Shown in pieces: positions 8,300 through 16,126 of a stretch of 52,479 nucleotides of DNA. The translations under genes and the position numbers were made by a program. A model generated the notes under the pieces. It saw nothing but the letters and a program-made list of their open reading frames with translations, made no database searches and was not told where the DNA came from. How positions within the stretch are numbered: the first letter of the stretch is position 1; every line of letters starts with the position of its first letter. Source of the stretch: Pontiellaceae bacterium B1224 (lineage in GTDB: Bacteria > Verrucomicrobiota > Kiritimatiellia > Kiritimatiellales > Pontiellaceae); assembly GCA_029432815.1 (NCBI GenBank), contig JAROBA010000002.1, positions 185,770 through 238,248 on the forward strand, written 5' to 3'.

Positions 8300-8314
8300 T
8301 TCCAAGGATTGGAA
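8300..8314. repeat. TTCCAANNNTTGGAA palindrome (perfect, intergenic)
   Basis: TTCCAAGGATTGGAA lies 39 bp upstream of rsmB in the rsmB/stator intergenic region, so the motif is not confined to coding DNA. Confidence 0.8.
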
Positions 8315-8522
8315 AGCCAAACAAGGGTGTGAGCAACCGGTCTTCAGGAATAAACTCCTGCGCCCCGATCTTATCATTTCCCTGTCTGACACAATAAGAT
8401 TTTAATGCTTACGCAATTTTAACCCCTTTCCTGTCTCAATCCCCATCTATGGCACATGATATGCTTTAAATGGCGCCGTTAAAGAATCCCCAAATTAATC
8501 CTCAAAGGGAGAAGTTGTTACA

Positions 8523-9944
8523 ATGAAAACGAAAATGACCCCGATCGTATCATGGAGTATATGGGCCGGCGGCCTGTCGCTCGTGATGGCAATTATTACC
8601 CGGAATCAACTGATTGCAGGATTCCGTTCCGACGAAACAGGTATGAGTTTTGTAATTACTGCACTGTTTATGGCAGGCTTGGTGGTCTCCTTCCGCGCGG
8701 CCCGTCAGCTGCATCAGGAATGGGCTGTTTTGGCAAAAATCAACAAAACCAACGTCATTCCGAAATCAACCTACAGCGCAGACCTCGCTTCGGTGTTTTC
8801 GAAACTTCAGGGGTTTAAGGATCAGGGAGAAAACGTTGATATTCATACGGCAATCGACACCTACCATGCCAAACATAATTCCCGCGTACGTTCCGTTTCT
8901 ATTATGGCTGCACTGGTGATTTCCATGGGGCTGCTGGGCACCGTGGTTGGATTGATCATGTCGATCTCCGGCCTGAGCAGCATGGTTGAGAATATCGGCC
9001 TTTCCCGCACCACAATGATGAATGCGCTGACAGCGACCGTTGCCGGTATGGGTACCGCGTTCTACACCACATTCTTTGGCGCGCTTGGCGGACTGATTCT
9101 TCGTGCGGTGGCTGTTTCCCAGCTGAACTCCCTTTCCGAGCTCTGCTCTGAAGCGGCGGAATATGCCGACAATCACCTGACGATCAAATTGGAAAGTAAT
9201 GAGGCGGCACTGAACGAACAGATTTCCAAGGTCATCAGCACGTTTGAAAATATGCAGCACGAAATGGATGCCCTCACCGGACGCATTTCCGAGTCCATTG
9301 AGACCACCATGGCCAAATTCGGAGAATCCATAGAAGCCGTCGGGCAGCATGCCATGGATTCCACCAAAACAGCTGTCACTGGCATGACCGATCAGATGGG
9401 TGCTTTCGGGACGACCATCGAAGAATCCTTCGGTTCTTATAACGAAATGATTGTTAAAGCCGGCGAAGAAACACACGACGCCATTAAGGTCGTTAACGAA
9501 AACATCGAAAAGTCAGGCGATGAGCTGCACGAGACGTTCAGCGGCCTCTACGATATTATTGGCACAGCCGGCGAAGGCGTAACGGAAACCTTTGAAGGAC
9601 TGAACGGAACGATCGCTGAAGCCGGCGAAAAAGTGACCGATGCATTCGATTCCCTGAACGGCTCGGTGCATCAGGCAAGCGAAAGCGTTTCCGGTTCTCT
9701 GGTGGACTTCAAACTTTCCATCGACGGTACTGCCATCGATCTCAACGACGCAGTCAGCGAACTCCACACCGCAATCAGCGAAGCAACGGGCGAAATGGTT
9801 ACCATGAATAAGGCAAAATTCGATGCGGAAGCCTCGCAGATTGCCGGGCATCTCTCCAGTGCGGCGACCTCGATTCAGCAGTTTCTGCAGCATAAAAACG
9901 CAGCCGCTGATACAGCAGACGAATCGACTCAGAAGGTGGCGTAA
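8523..9944 (+). CDS. MotA/TolQ/ExbB-like stator subunit with an 18-residue-repeat tail
   Basis: 473 residues. Four membrane segments are visible (about 8-28, 41-60, 125-150 and 165-198). The last two carry the proton-channel signatures GLLGTVVGLIMSISGL and ALTATVAGMGTAFYTTFFGALGG, as in MotA, TolQ, ExbB and ZorA. After the last helix comes a roughly 275-residue soluble tail. Residues 296-421 are seven consecutive units of exactly 18 residues (for example GEGVTETFEGLNGTIAEA, then GEKVTDAFDSLNGSVHQA), which would form one very regular long helix. Long cytoplasmic tails on MotA-like proteins are known from ZorA of Zorya defence systems, but no ZorC, ZorD or ZorE gene is here. The stop overlaps the start of the partner gene by one base (TAATG). 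AAGGGAGAA precedes the ATG. Confidence 0.85.
   Translation: MKTKMTPIVSWSIWAGGLSLVMAIITRNQLIAGFRSDETGMSFVITALFMAGLVVSFRAARQLHQEWAVLAKINKTNVIPKSTYSADLASVFSKLQGFKDQGENVDIHTAIDTYHAKHNSRVRSVSIMAALVISMGLLGTVVGLIMSISGLSSMVENIGLSRTTMMNALTATVAGMGTAFYTTFFGALGGLILRAVAVSQLNSLSELCSEAAEYADNHLTIKLESNEAALNEQISKVISTFENMQHEMDALTGRISESIETTMAKFGESIEAVGQHAMDSTKTAVTGMTDQMGAFGTTIEESFGSYNEMIVKAGEETHDAIKVVNENIEKSGDELHETFSGLYDIIGTAGEGVTETFEGLNGTIAEAGEKVTDAFDSLNGSVHQASESVSGSLVDFKLSIDGTAIDLNDAVSELHTAISEATGEMVTMNKAKFDAEASQIAGHLSSAATSIQQFLQHKNAAADTADESTQKVA
9408..9785 (+). repeat. Seven 54-bp units encoding 18-residue repeats
   Basis: Residues 296-421 of the stator-like protein split without gaps into seven 18-mers. The consensus is roughly G-E-x-V-x-E-x-F-x-x-L-N-x-x-I-x-x-A. 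The DNA copies are diverged, so selection acts on the protein. Confidence 0.8.
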
Positions 9945-11158
9945 TGCGTACGGCAACCCGTCATGAAAGCGCCTCCGATAATGAAGGCATTTTTGAGTCC
10001 TTCTCTGACATGGTCCTTTGCACCGTAATCGTGCTGATTACCCTCGTGGTGGTACTTTCCCTGAACGTGGTTGAACAGCTTAATGTCTACATTGAGCCGA
10101 ACCATTTCAGCGGAGGCGCAACCCGACCCTGGCTTTATGTCCAGGCACAACAGGCAGACTATTCCAAAACAACAGCGGCCGAACTTTCCATAGAACGCGC
10201 TGTTTACGGACACCATCCGTTTGTAATGATCAACCTGTTCAGCCCCTCGTCCGCTCAGGCGGCCACGACGGTGAAAGACGGTCAGACCGTATCCGCAAAA
10301 GAAGGGCAATCGTTCTCCGGACAATGCGACCTCACCGCCTTTAATTTCCTGCAGCTGGCTGCCGGAATTGAGCCAGGTTCGTTTCCGGTTAACGGAGAAC
10401 AGACCGCACTGCTGTTGCCAAAGTTTTCGCACAAGGACATCTTGTTCGAATCCGGTATTGCCAATGGCTATACCACCCGGCCCGACAACGATCTAGCACT
10501 GAAAACCATGGCGCTGGCCTGGCCGGTATTCAACCGTAAAATCTTTGCCCGACGCGCTCCTGAGGACTATCTGAATGCCCGCACCAAGATCTATCTTGAG
10601 GTGCTGGATTCTGCGGATGGGGAGCACCGGATCATGATTGGTCATAGTGTATTCACCCTCCCGCAGGATATTGAAAACGGTCGACTGGGATGGCTGGCCG
10701 GATTTTCATCCGGACTCACCGAGGTGGTTTATCTCGGTCAGGCCTGGGCGGATTCCGCAGAACGCACGAACAAACGGATTGAGTTCTTTGAAAAAAGCGG
10801 GTTTGAAGACGCTGCAAAAGACTACCGCGAATTCAGCTACCCGGAAACACTGACCGATCGGCAAGAGATGATGGTGCGCAAACTGGCTGGCATCCGCCCG
10901 GATCTTTCGCAGGAACAGCTGGGCGACTATGTTCGCTCTGCCGAAGCACAGCAGAAGGTATCAATCGCGATCGTCGACAATGTGAGTGCCCAATCCGCAA
11001 TGCCTCCGCTGCTCGCGCATAAAGAAGCATGGAAGGCCTACACAGACTACTGCACCAAAACTGAAATGGGAAGCACGCCACCGGAATGGCTGATGAGCGA
11101 ATTTCTCGTTCCGCTTGGTTTCGATCAGGCCGTGGTGCGCGGACTGCGCGACAGTTAA
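9944..11158 (+). CDS. MotB/TolR-like partner with a novel periplasmic domain
   Basis: 404 residues, translationally coupled to the preceding gene. It has a short cytoplasmic N-terminus and one transmembrane helix (about 21-43, SDMVLCTVIVLITLVVVLSL). Asp22, at the start of that helix, is in the position of the proton-carrying aspartate of MotB, ExbD and TolR. The remaining roughly 360 residues should be periplasmic, but I see no OmpA/MotB peptidoglycan-binding signature, so what it pulls on is unknown. A late segment (LTDRQEMMVRKLAGIRPDLSQEQL) is helix-rich. With the MotA-like protein it should form an ion-driven 5:2 stator unit. The stop overlaps the stop of the convergent htrA-like gene by 4 bp (11155-11158). 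Confidence 0.7.
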   Translation: MRTATRHESASDNEGIFESFSDMVLCTVIVLITLVVVLSLNVVEQLNVYIEPNHFSGGATRPWLYVQAQQADYSKTTAAELSIERAVYGHHPFVMINLFSPSSAQAATTVKDGQTVSAKEGQSFSGQCDLTAFNFLQLAAGIEPGSFPVNGEQTALLLPKFSHKDILFESGIANGYTTRPDNDLALKTMALAWPVFNRKIFARRAPEDYLNARTKIYLEVLDSADGEHRIMIGHSVFTLPQDIENGRLGWLAGFSSGLTEVVYLGQAWADSAERTNKRIEFFEKSGFEDAAKDYREFSYPETLTDRQEMMVRKLAGIRPDLSQEQLGDYVRSAEAQQKVSIAIVDNVSAQSAMPPLLAHKEAWKAYTDYCTKTEMGSTPPEWLMSEFLVPLGFDQAVVRGLRDS

Positions 11159-12315
11159 CCGGTCAGCCCGGGATACTCTTCAAGAAGCAGCTCGACTTCG
11201 AGCTGCTCCTTTTCTGTGATCTGCAGAAGGAAAGTCACCGACTCGCCAACCGCCTTATTATACATGATCCGCTTCACGTCCTGCTCAGACTCCACCTTGA
11301 TTCCATCGACCGATAGAAGTGCAGCCCCCGGCAGCAGACCGGCCCGCGCTGCGGGAGTATTGTTCCAGACCTGGGAAATCTCTACACCTGCTCCCCCGAA
11401 AACCTCTTTGCGCAAACGCTGATCAACCGTTATAAAAGAAGCCCCGACCCACGGCCACTCATGCTTTCCTTTTTCGATGATGGATTTTGCAACCACCACC
11501 GCAAGATTTACAGGCACCGCAAAAGCAATCCCGACACTCTTTTGTTGATCATCTGTTTTTTTAGCCGTATTGATCCCGATCAGGCGGCCCTCCACATCAA
11601 TCAGTGGGCCGCCGCTGTTTCCTTCATTAATCGCGGCATCGGTCTGAATAAAATCCTCGTAAGGCAGAATCTGCACTTTCCGCCCTTTTTGGCTCACGTG
11701 TCCAACCGTTGCTGTCCTTTGCAGACTGAAAGGGGACCCGATGGCAATGGCCACATCCCCCACCCTCACTGAGTCCGAATCACCGAACTCCACATATGGA
11801 CACTCTGTTCCTTCATCCTTGATTTTCAGAATCGCCAAATCGGTCGCCTTATCAAACCCCACCACAGTGGCACTCATTCGGGTGCCATCGCTAAGAATCA
11901 CTTCACCGCCAACTGCATTCTCAATCACATGCCAGCTGGTAAGAACATGCCCCATCTCATCAATAATGACACCGGAGCCTTCTCCCTCATGCTCTTCTTG
12001 AACTTCCTGGTAGCCTCGGTAAATCCCGAAAGGATCCAACGCAACAAGCTTCCGCTTTTCCGTTAAATTCTGTGTGCGAATCACCACAACCGCAGGCATC
12101 ACTTTCTCAACCGCATCCGCAATCGCATTGCTGTAATCGCGCGCGACATTTTCACCGAAATTAGGCCGCTGCCGCGGAGCAAAGCGGGAGTCCGGAATAT
12201 CAATCCGCCGGTGCGATGGCGATTCTGGCTCACGTCGACGATTAATCGCCGTAAACAAAGCGCTTCCGACCATAAGTCCGCAGAAACCAATCAAAATGAT
12301 TTTTTTCCGGTCCAT
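11155..12315 (-). CDS. HtrA/DegP-like periplasmic serine protease with one PDZ domain
   Basis: 386 residues: an N-terminal membrane anchor (about 5-22), a trypsin-like domain and one C-terminal PDZ domain (GVEISQVWNNTPAARAGLLPGAALLSVDG). The catalytic triad is visible as His in SWHVIENA, Asp in ATDLAILKI and Ser in EGNSGGPLID. The single PDZ and membrane anchor resemble DegS more than DegP, so a regulatory protease acting on envelope-stress signalling is possible, as is general quality control. The gene abuts xseB with no gap (12315 against 12316), so it is probably the last gene of the xse transcript. Confidence 0.93.
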   Translation of the reverse strand: MDRKKIILIGFCGLMVGSALFTAINRRREPESPSHRRIDIPDSRFAPRQRPNFGENVARDYSNAIADAVEKVMPAVVVIRTQNLTEKRKLVALDPFGIYRGYQEVQEEHEGEGSGVIIDEMGHVLTSWHVIENAVGGEVILSDGTRMSATVVGFDKATDLAILKIKDEGTECPYVEFGDSDSVRVGDVAIAIGSPFSLQRTATVGHVSQKGRKVQILPYEDFIQTDAAINEGNSGGPLIDVEGRLIGINTAKKTDDQQKSVGIAFAVPVNLAVVVAKSIIEKGKHEWPWVGASFITVDQRLRKEVFGGAGVEISQVWNNTPAARAGLLPGAALLSVDGIKVESEQDVKRIMYNKAVGESVTFLLQITEKEQLEVELLLEEYPGLTG

Positions 12316-12549
12316 TTAGTCCTCCACTTCGAATGGAACTTCCTTCAGCTCACCGTCTTTCTTGACCAGCTTTTCGATCTTCTGCTCCACTTCGTTCAGC
12401 TTTTTGGTGCACACTTGCACCAATTTTGAGCCCTCTTCAAAATGTTTAATCATAGCCTCCAAACTCAGCTCACCGCTTTCCATCTGATCAACCAGCTCTT
12501 CCAGCCGCTCCAGCGACTGCTCAAAATCTGCACTTTTCTTCTCAGCCAT
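12316..12549 (-). CDS. xseB: Exodeoxyribonuclease VII small subunit
   Basis: 77 residues with the XseB fold: FEQSLERLEELVDQMESGELSLEAMIKHFEEGSKLVQVC, a two-helix coiled coil that binds the long helix of XseA. Exonuclease VII degrades single-stranded DNA from both ends. A GGGAGACG ribosome site precedes the ATG, and the gene starts 23 bp after the end of xseA, giving the usual xseA-xseB order. Confidence 0.95.
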   Translation of the reverse strand: MAEKKSADFEQSLERLEELVDQMESGELSLEAMIKHFEEGSKLVQVCTKKLNEVEQKIEKLVKKDGELKEVPFEVED

Positions 12550-12572
12550 AGTTCGTCTCCCGAAGGCTTTCC

Positions 12573-13991
12573 TTACTCTTTTTCCGTAATATTTGAAATC
12601 ACTTTTCCATCCGCCAGCTGTGTCAAGATCGCAGCTCCGATTTCGACATCCGCTTTAGAACGCACCACCGATCCATCCGGTTTACGCGTCAAACTGTAGC
12701 CCCGCCCCAGCACCCCCAGCGGATTCAGCATCCGCAACTGATTTTCCAATCCCTGGAGTTTCTGACGATCCCGCTCGGCTTTGCGCTCCATTTCGTGGCG
12801 CAACACCATAGCCAGCTCATCCACCCGCTGATGTGCCTGCCGCACGCCCGATTCCAACAGATGCGCCATCCGAACATTGGAACGTTCCAATCGTTGGAAG
12901 GTTGTACGGGCCTCCAGTTTCAGCAGATCGCCCATTCGCATTTCCAACGATTGGATCTTCTGCCGATACTGCTTCACCAAAGCCGCCGGCTCGCGGAACA
13001 CATAACTGTGCGCCACCCGATTCAACCGCAACCGGAAATCCTGATTCATCGTTTTCAGGCTCTGCTTCAAGCGCCGGTCGTAGAGCGAAATTTCATCCTC
13101 CAGATCACCCTTTTCCCGCACCGCCAGCTCCGCCGCCGCCGAAGGCGTTGGTGCCCGAACATCCGCCACAAAATCCGAAATCGTGAAATCAATCTCATGC
13201 CCGACCGCCGAAATTACCGGAATCTCCGATTCAAAAATCGCCCGCGCCACCACTTCCTCGTTAAACGCCCAAAGATCCTCAATACTGCCGCCGCCCCGCC
13301 CGACAATCATCACGTCGATCGGCCGTTCTCGTTTCGCGCCCGAGAAAGTAGAACAAGCGTCCCGCTTGTTTCCTGCCGCACCGGGAAGCAAGCGGGACGC
13401 TTGCTCTACATTCCGTTTATTCAAATACCGAATCGCTGCCGCAATGCTCTTTGCCGCCGTCGGACCTTGCACGGTTACTGGCGCGAGGAGAATTTCAAGG
13501 TTTGGAAAACGCCGCGTGAGTACATTAATAATGTCGCGAATCGCCGCGCCCGTCGGAGAGGTGACCACGCCGATTTTTCTCGGCAATACCGGCAGCGGTT
13601 GTTTCCGATCATTGGAAAAAAGTCCCTCGGCAGCCAGCTTCGCTTTCAGCTGCTCGAACTGCTCCTGCAGATTGCCCTTGCCCGCCTCCTCCAGTTTGGT
13701 GGCAATCAGCTGATACCGTCCGCTCGCTTCGTACAAACTCGGGCGCGCCAGCATCTGCACCTTAATCCCATCCTTCGGGTGGAACAAAACCGTCGCATTA
13801 TCCCGCGCAAACATCGCACACGAAACCGCTGCACCCGCATCCTTCAACGTGAAATACCAATGCCCGCTCGAATGGACCGTCACGCGCGAAAGCTCGCCCT
13901 CCACCCACAGCTCCCCCATCGCACTCTCCAACACCATCCGCGCCTTGCGGTTGATTTCGGAAACGGAATAAATTTTTCGTTCATTACTCAT
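12573..13991 (-). CDS. xseA: Exodeoxyribonuclease VII large subunit, with a repeat-derived insertion
   Basis: 472 residues. The OB-fold nucleic-acid-binding domain (about 5-105) and the catalytic core with GVVTSPTGAAIRDI, IVGRGGGSIEDLWAFN and SAVGHEIDFTI are all present, followed by the long coiled coil that carries the small subunits. Residues about 195-217 (VEQASRLLPGAAGNKRDACS and a few more) have no counterpart in the family. They are the translation of a 62-bp inverted repeat (13348-13409) that entered between the YLNKR helix and the strand leading to GRGGGS without breaking the frame. The start overlaps the end of the DUF1016 gene by 8 bp and lacks a clear ribosome site, suggesting translational coupling. 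Confidence 0.94.
   Translation of the reverse strand: MSNERKIYSVSEINRKARMVLESAMGELWVEGELSRVTVHSSGHWYFTLKDAGAAVSCAMFARDNATVLFHPKDGIKVQMLARPSLYEASGRYQLIATKLEEAGKGNLQEQFEQLKAKLAAEGLFSNDRKQPLPVLPRKIGVVTSPTGAAIRDIINVLTRRFPNLEILLAPVTVQGPTAAKSIAAAIRYLNKRNVEQASRLLPGAAGNKRDACSTFSGAKRERPIDVMIVGRGGGSIEDLWAFNEEVVARAIFESEIPVISAVGHEIDFTISDFVADVRAPTPSAAAELAVREKGDLEDEISLYDRRLKQSLKTMNQDFRLRLNRVAHSYVFREPAALVKQYRQKIQSLEMRMGDLLKLEARTTFQRLERSNVRMAHLLESGVRQAHQRVDELAMVLRHEMERKAERDRQKLQGLENQLRMLNPLGVLGRGYSLTRKPDGSVVRSKADVEIGAAILTQLADGKVISNITEKE
12885..12899. repeat. TTCCAANNNTTGGAA palindrome (perfect)
   Basis: TTCCAATCGTTGGAA in xseA, encoding FQRLE. It is directly preceded by the reverse arrangement TTGGAACGTTCCAA (12877-12890), and a one-mismatch copy follows at 12942-12956. 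Confidence 0.8.
12942..12956. repeat. Near-copy of TTCCAANNNTTGGAA palindrome
   Basis: TTCCAACGATTGGAT, one mismatch, in xseA; encodes IQSLE. Confidence 0.55.
13348..13409. repeat. Inverted-repeat element inserted in xseA
   Basis: Two 26-bp arms (13348-13373 and 13384-13409) are reverse complements with two differences and enclose a 10-bp loop. Each arm contains a smaller palindrome, CAAGCGTCCCGCTTG and its relative. The core GCGTCCCGC/GCGGGACGC recurs at 52370-52413. It resembles a mobile REP-like or MITE-like element, here translated as part of XseA. Confidence 0.85.
13603..13617. repeat. Near-copy of TTCCAANNNTTGGAA palindrome
   Basis: TTCCGATCATTGGAA, one mismatch, in xseA. It is read as FSNDRK, not FQxLE. 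Confidence 0.55.
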
Positions 13992-15153
13992 CTAGGGTCT
14001 TTTCAGATAATGACGCCTCGATTAACAAGCGTTCTTTTTCTATTTCCTGTTTAAGCTCTTTTTCCGAAGGTAGAAACTTGAGGTATTTGGAGGCGAAGAT
14101 CTGCTTGCTCTCATTCAATACGGAATATTTTGCGACGGCCTCGCCTTTGTCGGCACAGAGGATCAGCCCGATCGTCGGATTATCGCCTTCCACCTTGAAT
14201 TGATCTTCAAACAAGCGAACGTAGCCGTCCATCTGGCCGACATCCTGATGGGTCAGCTTGTCCATTTTCAGATCGACCAACAGAAAACATTTCAGGATGT
14301 AGTTATAAAACACCAAATCGAGATAGAAATCATCCTCGTCGAAACGAATATGCTTTTGGCGGGCAACAAATGAGAATCCCTTACCCAGCTCCAGCAGAAA
14401 CGATTGCAGGTTGGTAATGATCGCGTCTTCCAGCTTGCTTTCATGCAGGCCCGGATCGTCAGGAAGATCGAGAAATTCCAATACCATCGGCGATTTCAGT
14501 ACATGCACCGGATTGAGCGAGTCACCCGGCAACCTTTCTCGACCGACAGGAAGCAATCCCTCTTCTCCGCGATTATCAATGATCCGCTCAAAATACGAGG
14601 TTCGGATCTGCCGCTCCAACTGCACCTTACTCCAGCCGCACTCCGCCGCTTCGCGCTCATAAAAGTCCCATGCCTTTTCATCCTTCACCCGCATCAGCGC
14701 CCGGTAATGCGACCACGCAAGCTGCGGGTTGAAGCCGCTTTCTAATTCCCCTTCCAGCGGGTGGGAAATTGGCGATTCTAGTAATTCGTCACCCGATGGG
14801 TGACCAATTTCAGCCTCAGGGAATTTAGTACCCGGCGGGTACCAAATTCCCAGCCGGGACTCGAAGGCATGATAAAACTTTCTGAAATTCTGTAGATTCG
14901 GCACCGAAAACCCTTTGCCATATCGCTGATTCAGATTTGCGGAAAGTTCCAGTAAAACCTGTTTCCCATATTCAGCCCGCTCCTCACCGCCCTGAATTTC
15001 CTTTACGATTTCCCGCCCAATCAGCCAATAAGCGAGCACCATATTCGAATTGACCGCACGCACCACATTCCCGCGCGCCTGCTCCAGAATCGAAACCACG
15101 CGATCAAATAAAACGCCCTCCTGATTTGGCTCTATCAATTCGTGCTTTCTCAT
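13984..15153 (-). CDS. DUF1016/YhcG-family PD-(D/E)XK nuclease
   Basis: 389 residues. The N-terminal DUF1016 domain (about 10-100; NSNMVLAYWLIGREIVKEIQ, NLNQRYGKGFSVPNLQNFRKFY) is followed by the C-terminal nuclease domain with the PD-(D/E)XK core in FDEDDFYLDLVFYN and LLVDLKMDKLT, then GLILCADKGE. Family members are found in mobile and defence contexts; the target is not known from sequence. Residues about 104-141 are an extra segment with a 13-residue period (H118 and H131 align), encoded by three consecutive DNA palindromes. The ATG at 15153 has GGGGG upstream and overlaps the stop of a 28-codon ORF. The gene is wedged directly against the xseA start. Confidence 0.9.
   Translation of the reverse strand: MRKHELIEPNQEGVLFDRVVSILEQARGNVVRAVNSNMVLAYWLIGREIVKEIQGGEERAEYGKQVLLELSANLNQRYGKGFSVPNLQNFRKFYHAFESRLGIWYPPGTKFPEAEIGHPSGDELLESPISHPLEGELESGFNPQLAWSHYRALMRVKDEKAWDFYEREAAECGWSKVQLERQIRTSYFERIIDNRGEEGLLPVGRERLPGDSLNPVHVLKSPMVLEFLDLPDDPGLHESKLEDAIITNLQSFLLELGKGFSFVARQKHIRFDEDDFYLDLVFYNYILKCFLLVDLKMDKLTHQDVGQMDGYVRLFEDQFKVEGDNPTIGLILCADKGEAVAKYSVLNESKQIFASKYLKFLPSEKELKQEIEKERLLIEASLSEKTLDE
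14744..14851. repeat. Three tandem palindromes with about 39-bp spacing, inside the DUF1016 gene
   Basis: Units at 14744-14770, 14783-14810 and 14819-14851 each follow the plan AATT, short arm ending in CCC, 3-bp turn, GGG arm, AATT. Their centres are 38-40 bp apart (about 14757, 14796 and 14835). The middle unit contains GTCACCCGATGGGTGAC and the last contains GTACCC and GGGTAC. The arms differ between units yet each stays self-complementary. Confidence 0.8.
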
Positions 15154-15236
15154 TTCTTTACCCCCTTGCCCATGGAAATGCTCCGCAGCTTTCGGTTGAT
15201 CTTTGCAGCTGAATCAATTTTTCGTTTTTCATTCAT
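15150..15236 (-). CDS. 28-codon ORF resembling the XseA N-terminus
   Basis: ATG at 15236 to TGA at 15150, overlapping the DUF1016 start codon (ATGA). The peptide begins MNEKRKIDSAAKINRKLRS, against MSNERKIYSVSEINRKARM at the true XseA start. The DNA also matches over roughly 50 bp with one 3-bp gap. It may be a displaced copy of the old xseA 5' end, left when the DUF1016 gene inserted, or a leader peptide that couples translation. It is too short to be sure. Confidence 0.5.
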   Translation of the reverse strand: MNEKRKIDSAAKINRKLRSISMGKGVKK

Positions 15237-15260
15237 GCTTCGAGGCTGATTGGTGAAAGT

Positions 15261-16031
15261 CTAAATTCTGTACCACTTAGTGTTTTGGTTAACCGAAATA
15301 TCGGTTCTTTCGGCAATCCTCCCAACAACTGCAATCTTAGTGTATTGCAACATATTTTCAGGTACCCCTCTAAAATCCAAGTGGCTCCCATCCTCAGCCC
15401 TGAAACCATAACAAACACCTGTCACTTTAAAGGGTGAATCAATGATGCCATCGAACTTGTGATCGCCAGGAAAATCAACCTCGGATGGCGCATCTTGAAT
15501 TGCAAACCGCCACTCCCGCTCATAATGCCAATCAATGGACTTAGTGAGCAATAATGTCTCCAGAGAAGCCGAATCTAAATCCTGATTAAGTGACACCCGG
15601 ATATCCCTTGGATAAGGAGTGGCATACCTGATTTTTTCAAACAGTGCGGTATTCGTTTTTTTTGCTTCATCATATTCGAGCTCAAGGCAGATTCCTTTGT
15701 GCTGAGCACCATAGTGAGCCCACATCAGCAGAGAACCATTTATCTCCGATACCGAAAAGGCTGTCCAACGGGAGAAAATTTCTTCTCGTTTTTTCTCTAA
15801 TGCAACATAGATGGGGTTCTCCTCTGGAAAAATAAGTGATCTCTTCAGTTCCCAATCCAAGTATTTTCTTGCCTCGGCATCCGTAAAATCAGGTTTAGAC
15901 ACTAACCTCGAATCGAAAGGATCATTAAAACGTGACGGATTTGTCAATGGAAGCTTTCCCTCCAGCATGGCATGGACGCGACGGCACTTAAACGGACTCT
16001 CCAAATCGGTATAGAAATAATAAGTACTCAT
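15261..16031 (-). CDS. DUF2971 family protein
   Basis: 256 residues. N-terminal YYFYTDLESPFKCRRVHAML and LPLTNPSRFNDPFDSR, then SLLMWAHYGAQHKGICLELEYD and DWHYEREWRFAI, are the conserved blocks of DUF2971. The family is common in accessory and phage-defence regions and its biochemical activity is not established. Base composition is AT-richer than the flanking housekeeping genes, and with the DUF1016 gene it forms a short accessory block between xseA and lnt. The upstream region carries a nested palindrome (16127-16172). Confidence 0.85.
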   Translation of the reverse strand: MSTYYFYTDLESPFKCRRVHAMLEGKLPLTNPSRFNDPFDSRLVSKPDFTDAEARKYLDWELKRSLIFPEENPIYVALEKKREEIFSRWTAFSVSEINGSLLMWAHYGAQHKGICLELEYDEAKKTNTALFEKIRYATPYPRDIRVSLNQDLDSASLETLLLTKSIDWHYEREWRFAIQDAPSEVDFPGDHKFDGIIDSPFKVTGVCYGFRAEDGSHLDFRGVPENMLQYTKIAVVGRIAERTDISVNQNTKWYRI

Positions 16032-16126
16032 TTAACTCTCTCTATGCATTTATGAGTTCTTTATTGTAGATAATGAAAATATCAACGCAATCTACTCAAA
16101 ACAAACAGAATACAGACTAACCCAAC

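Noticed and set aside
8523-11158. Complete Zorya anti-phage system
   Set aside because: Only the two motor-like genes are present; no ZorC, ZorD or ZorE-like gene is adjacent, and the second protein lacks a visible OmpA-like domain.
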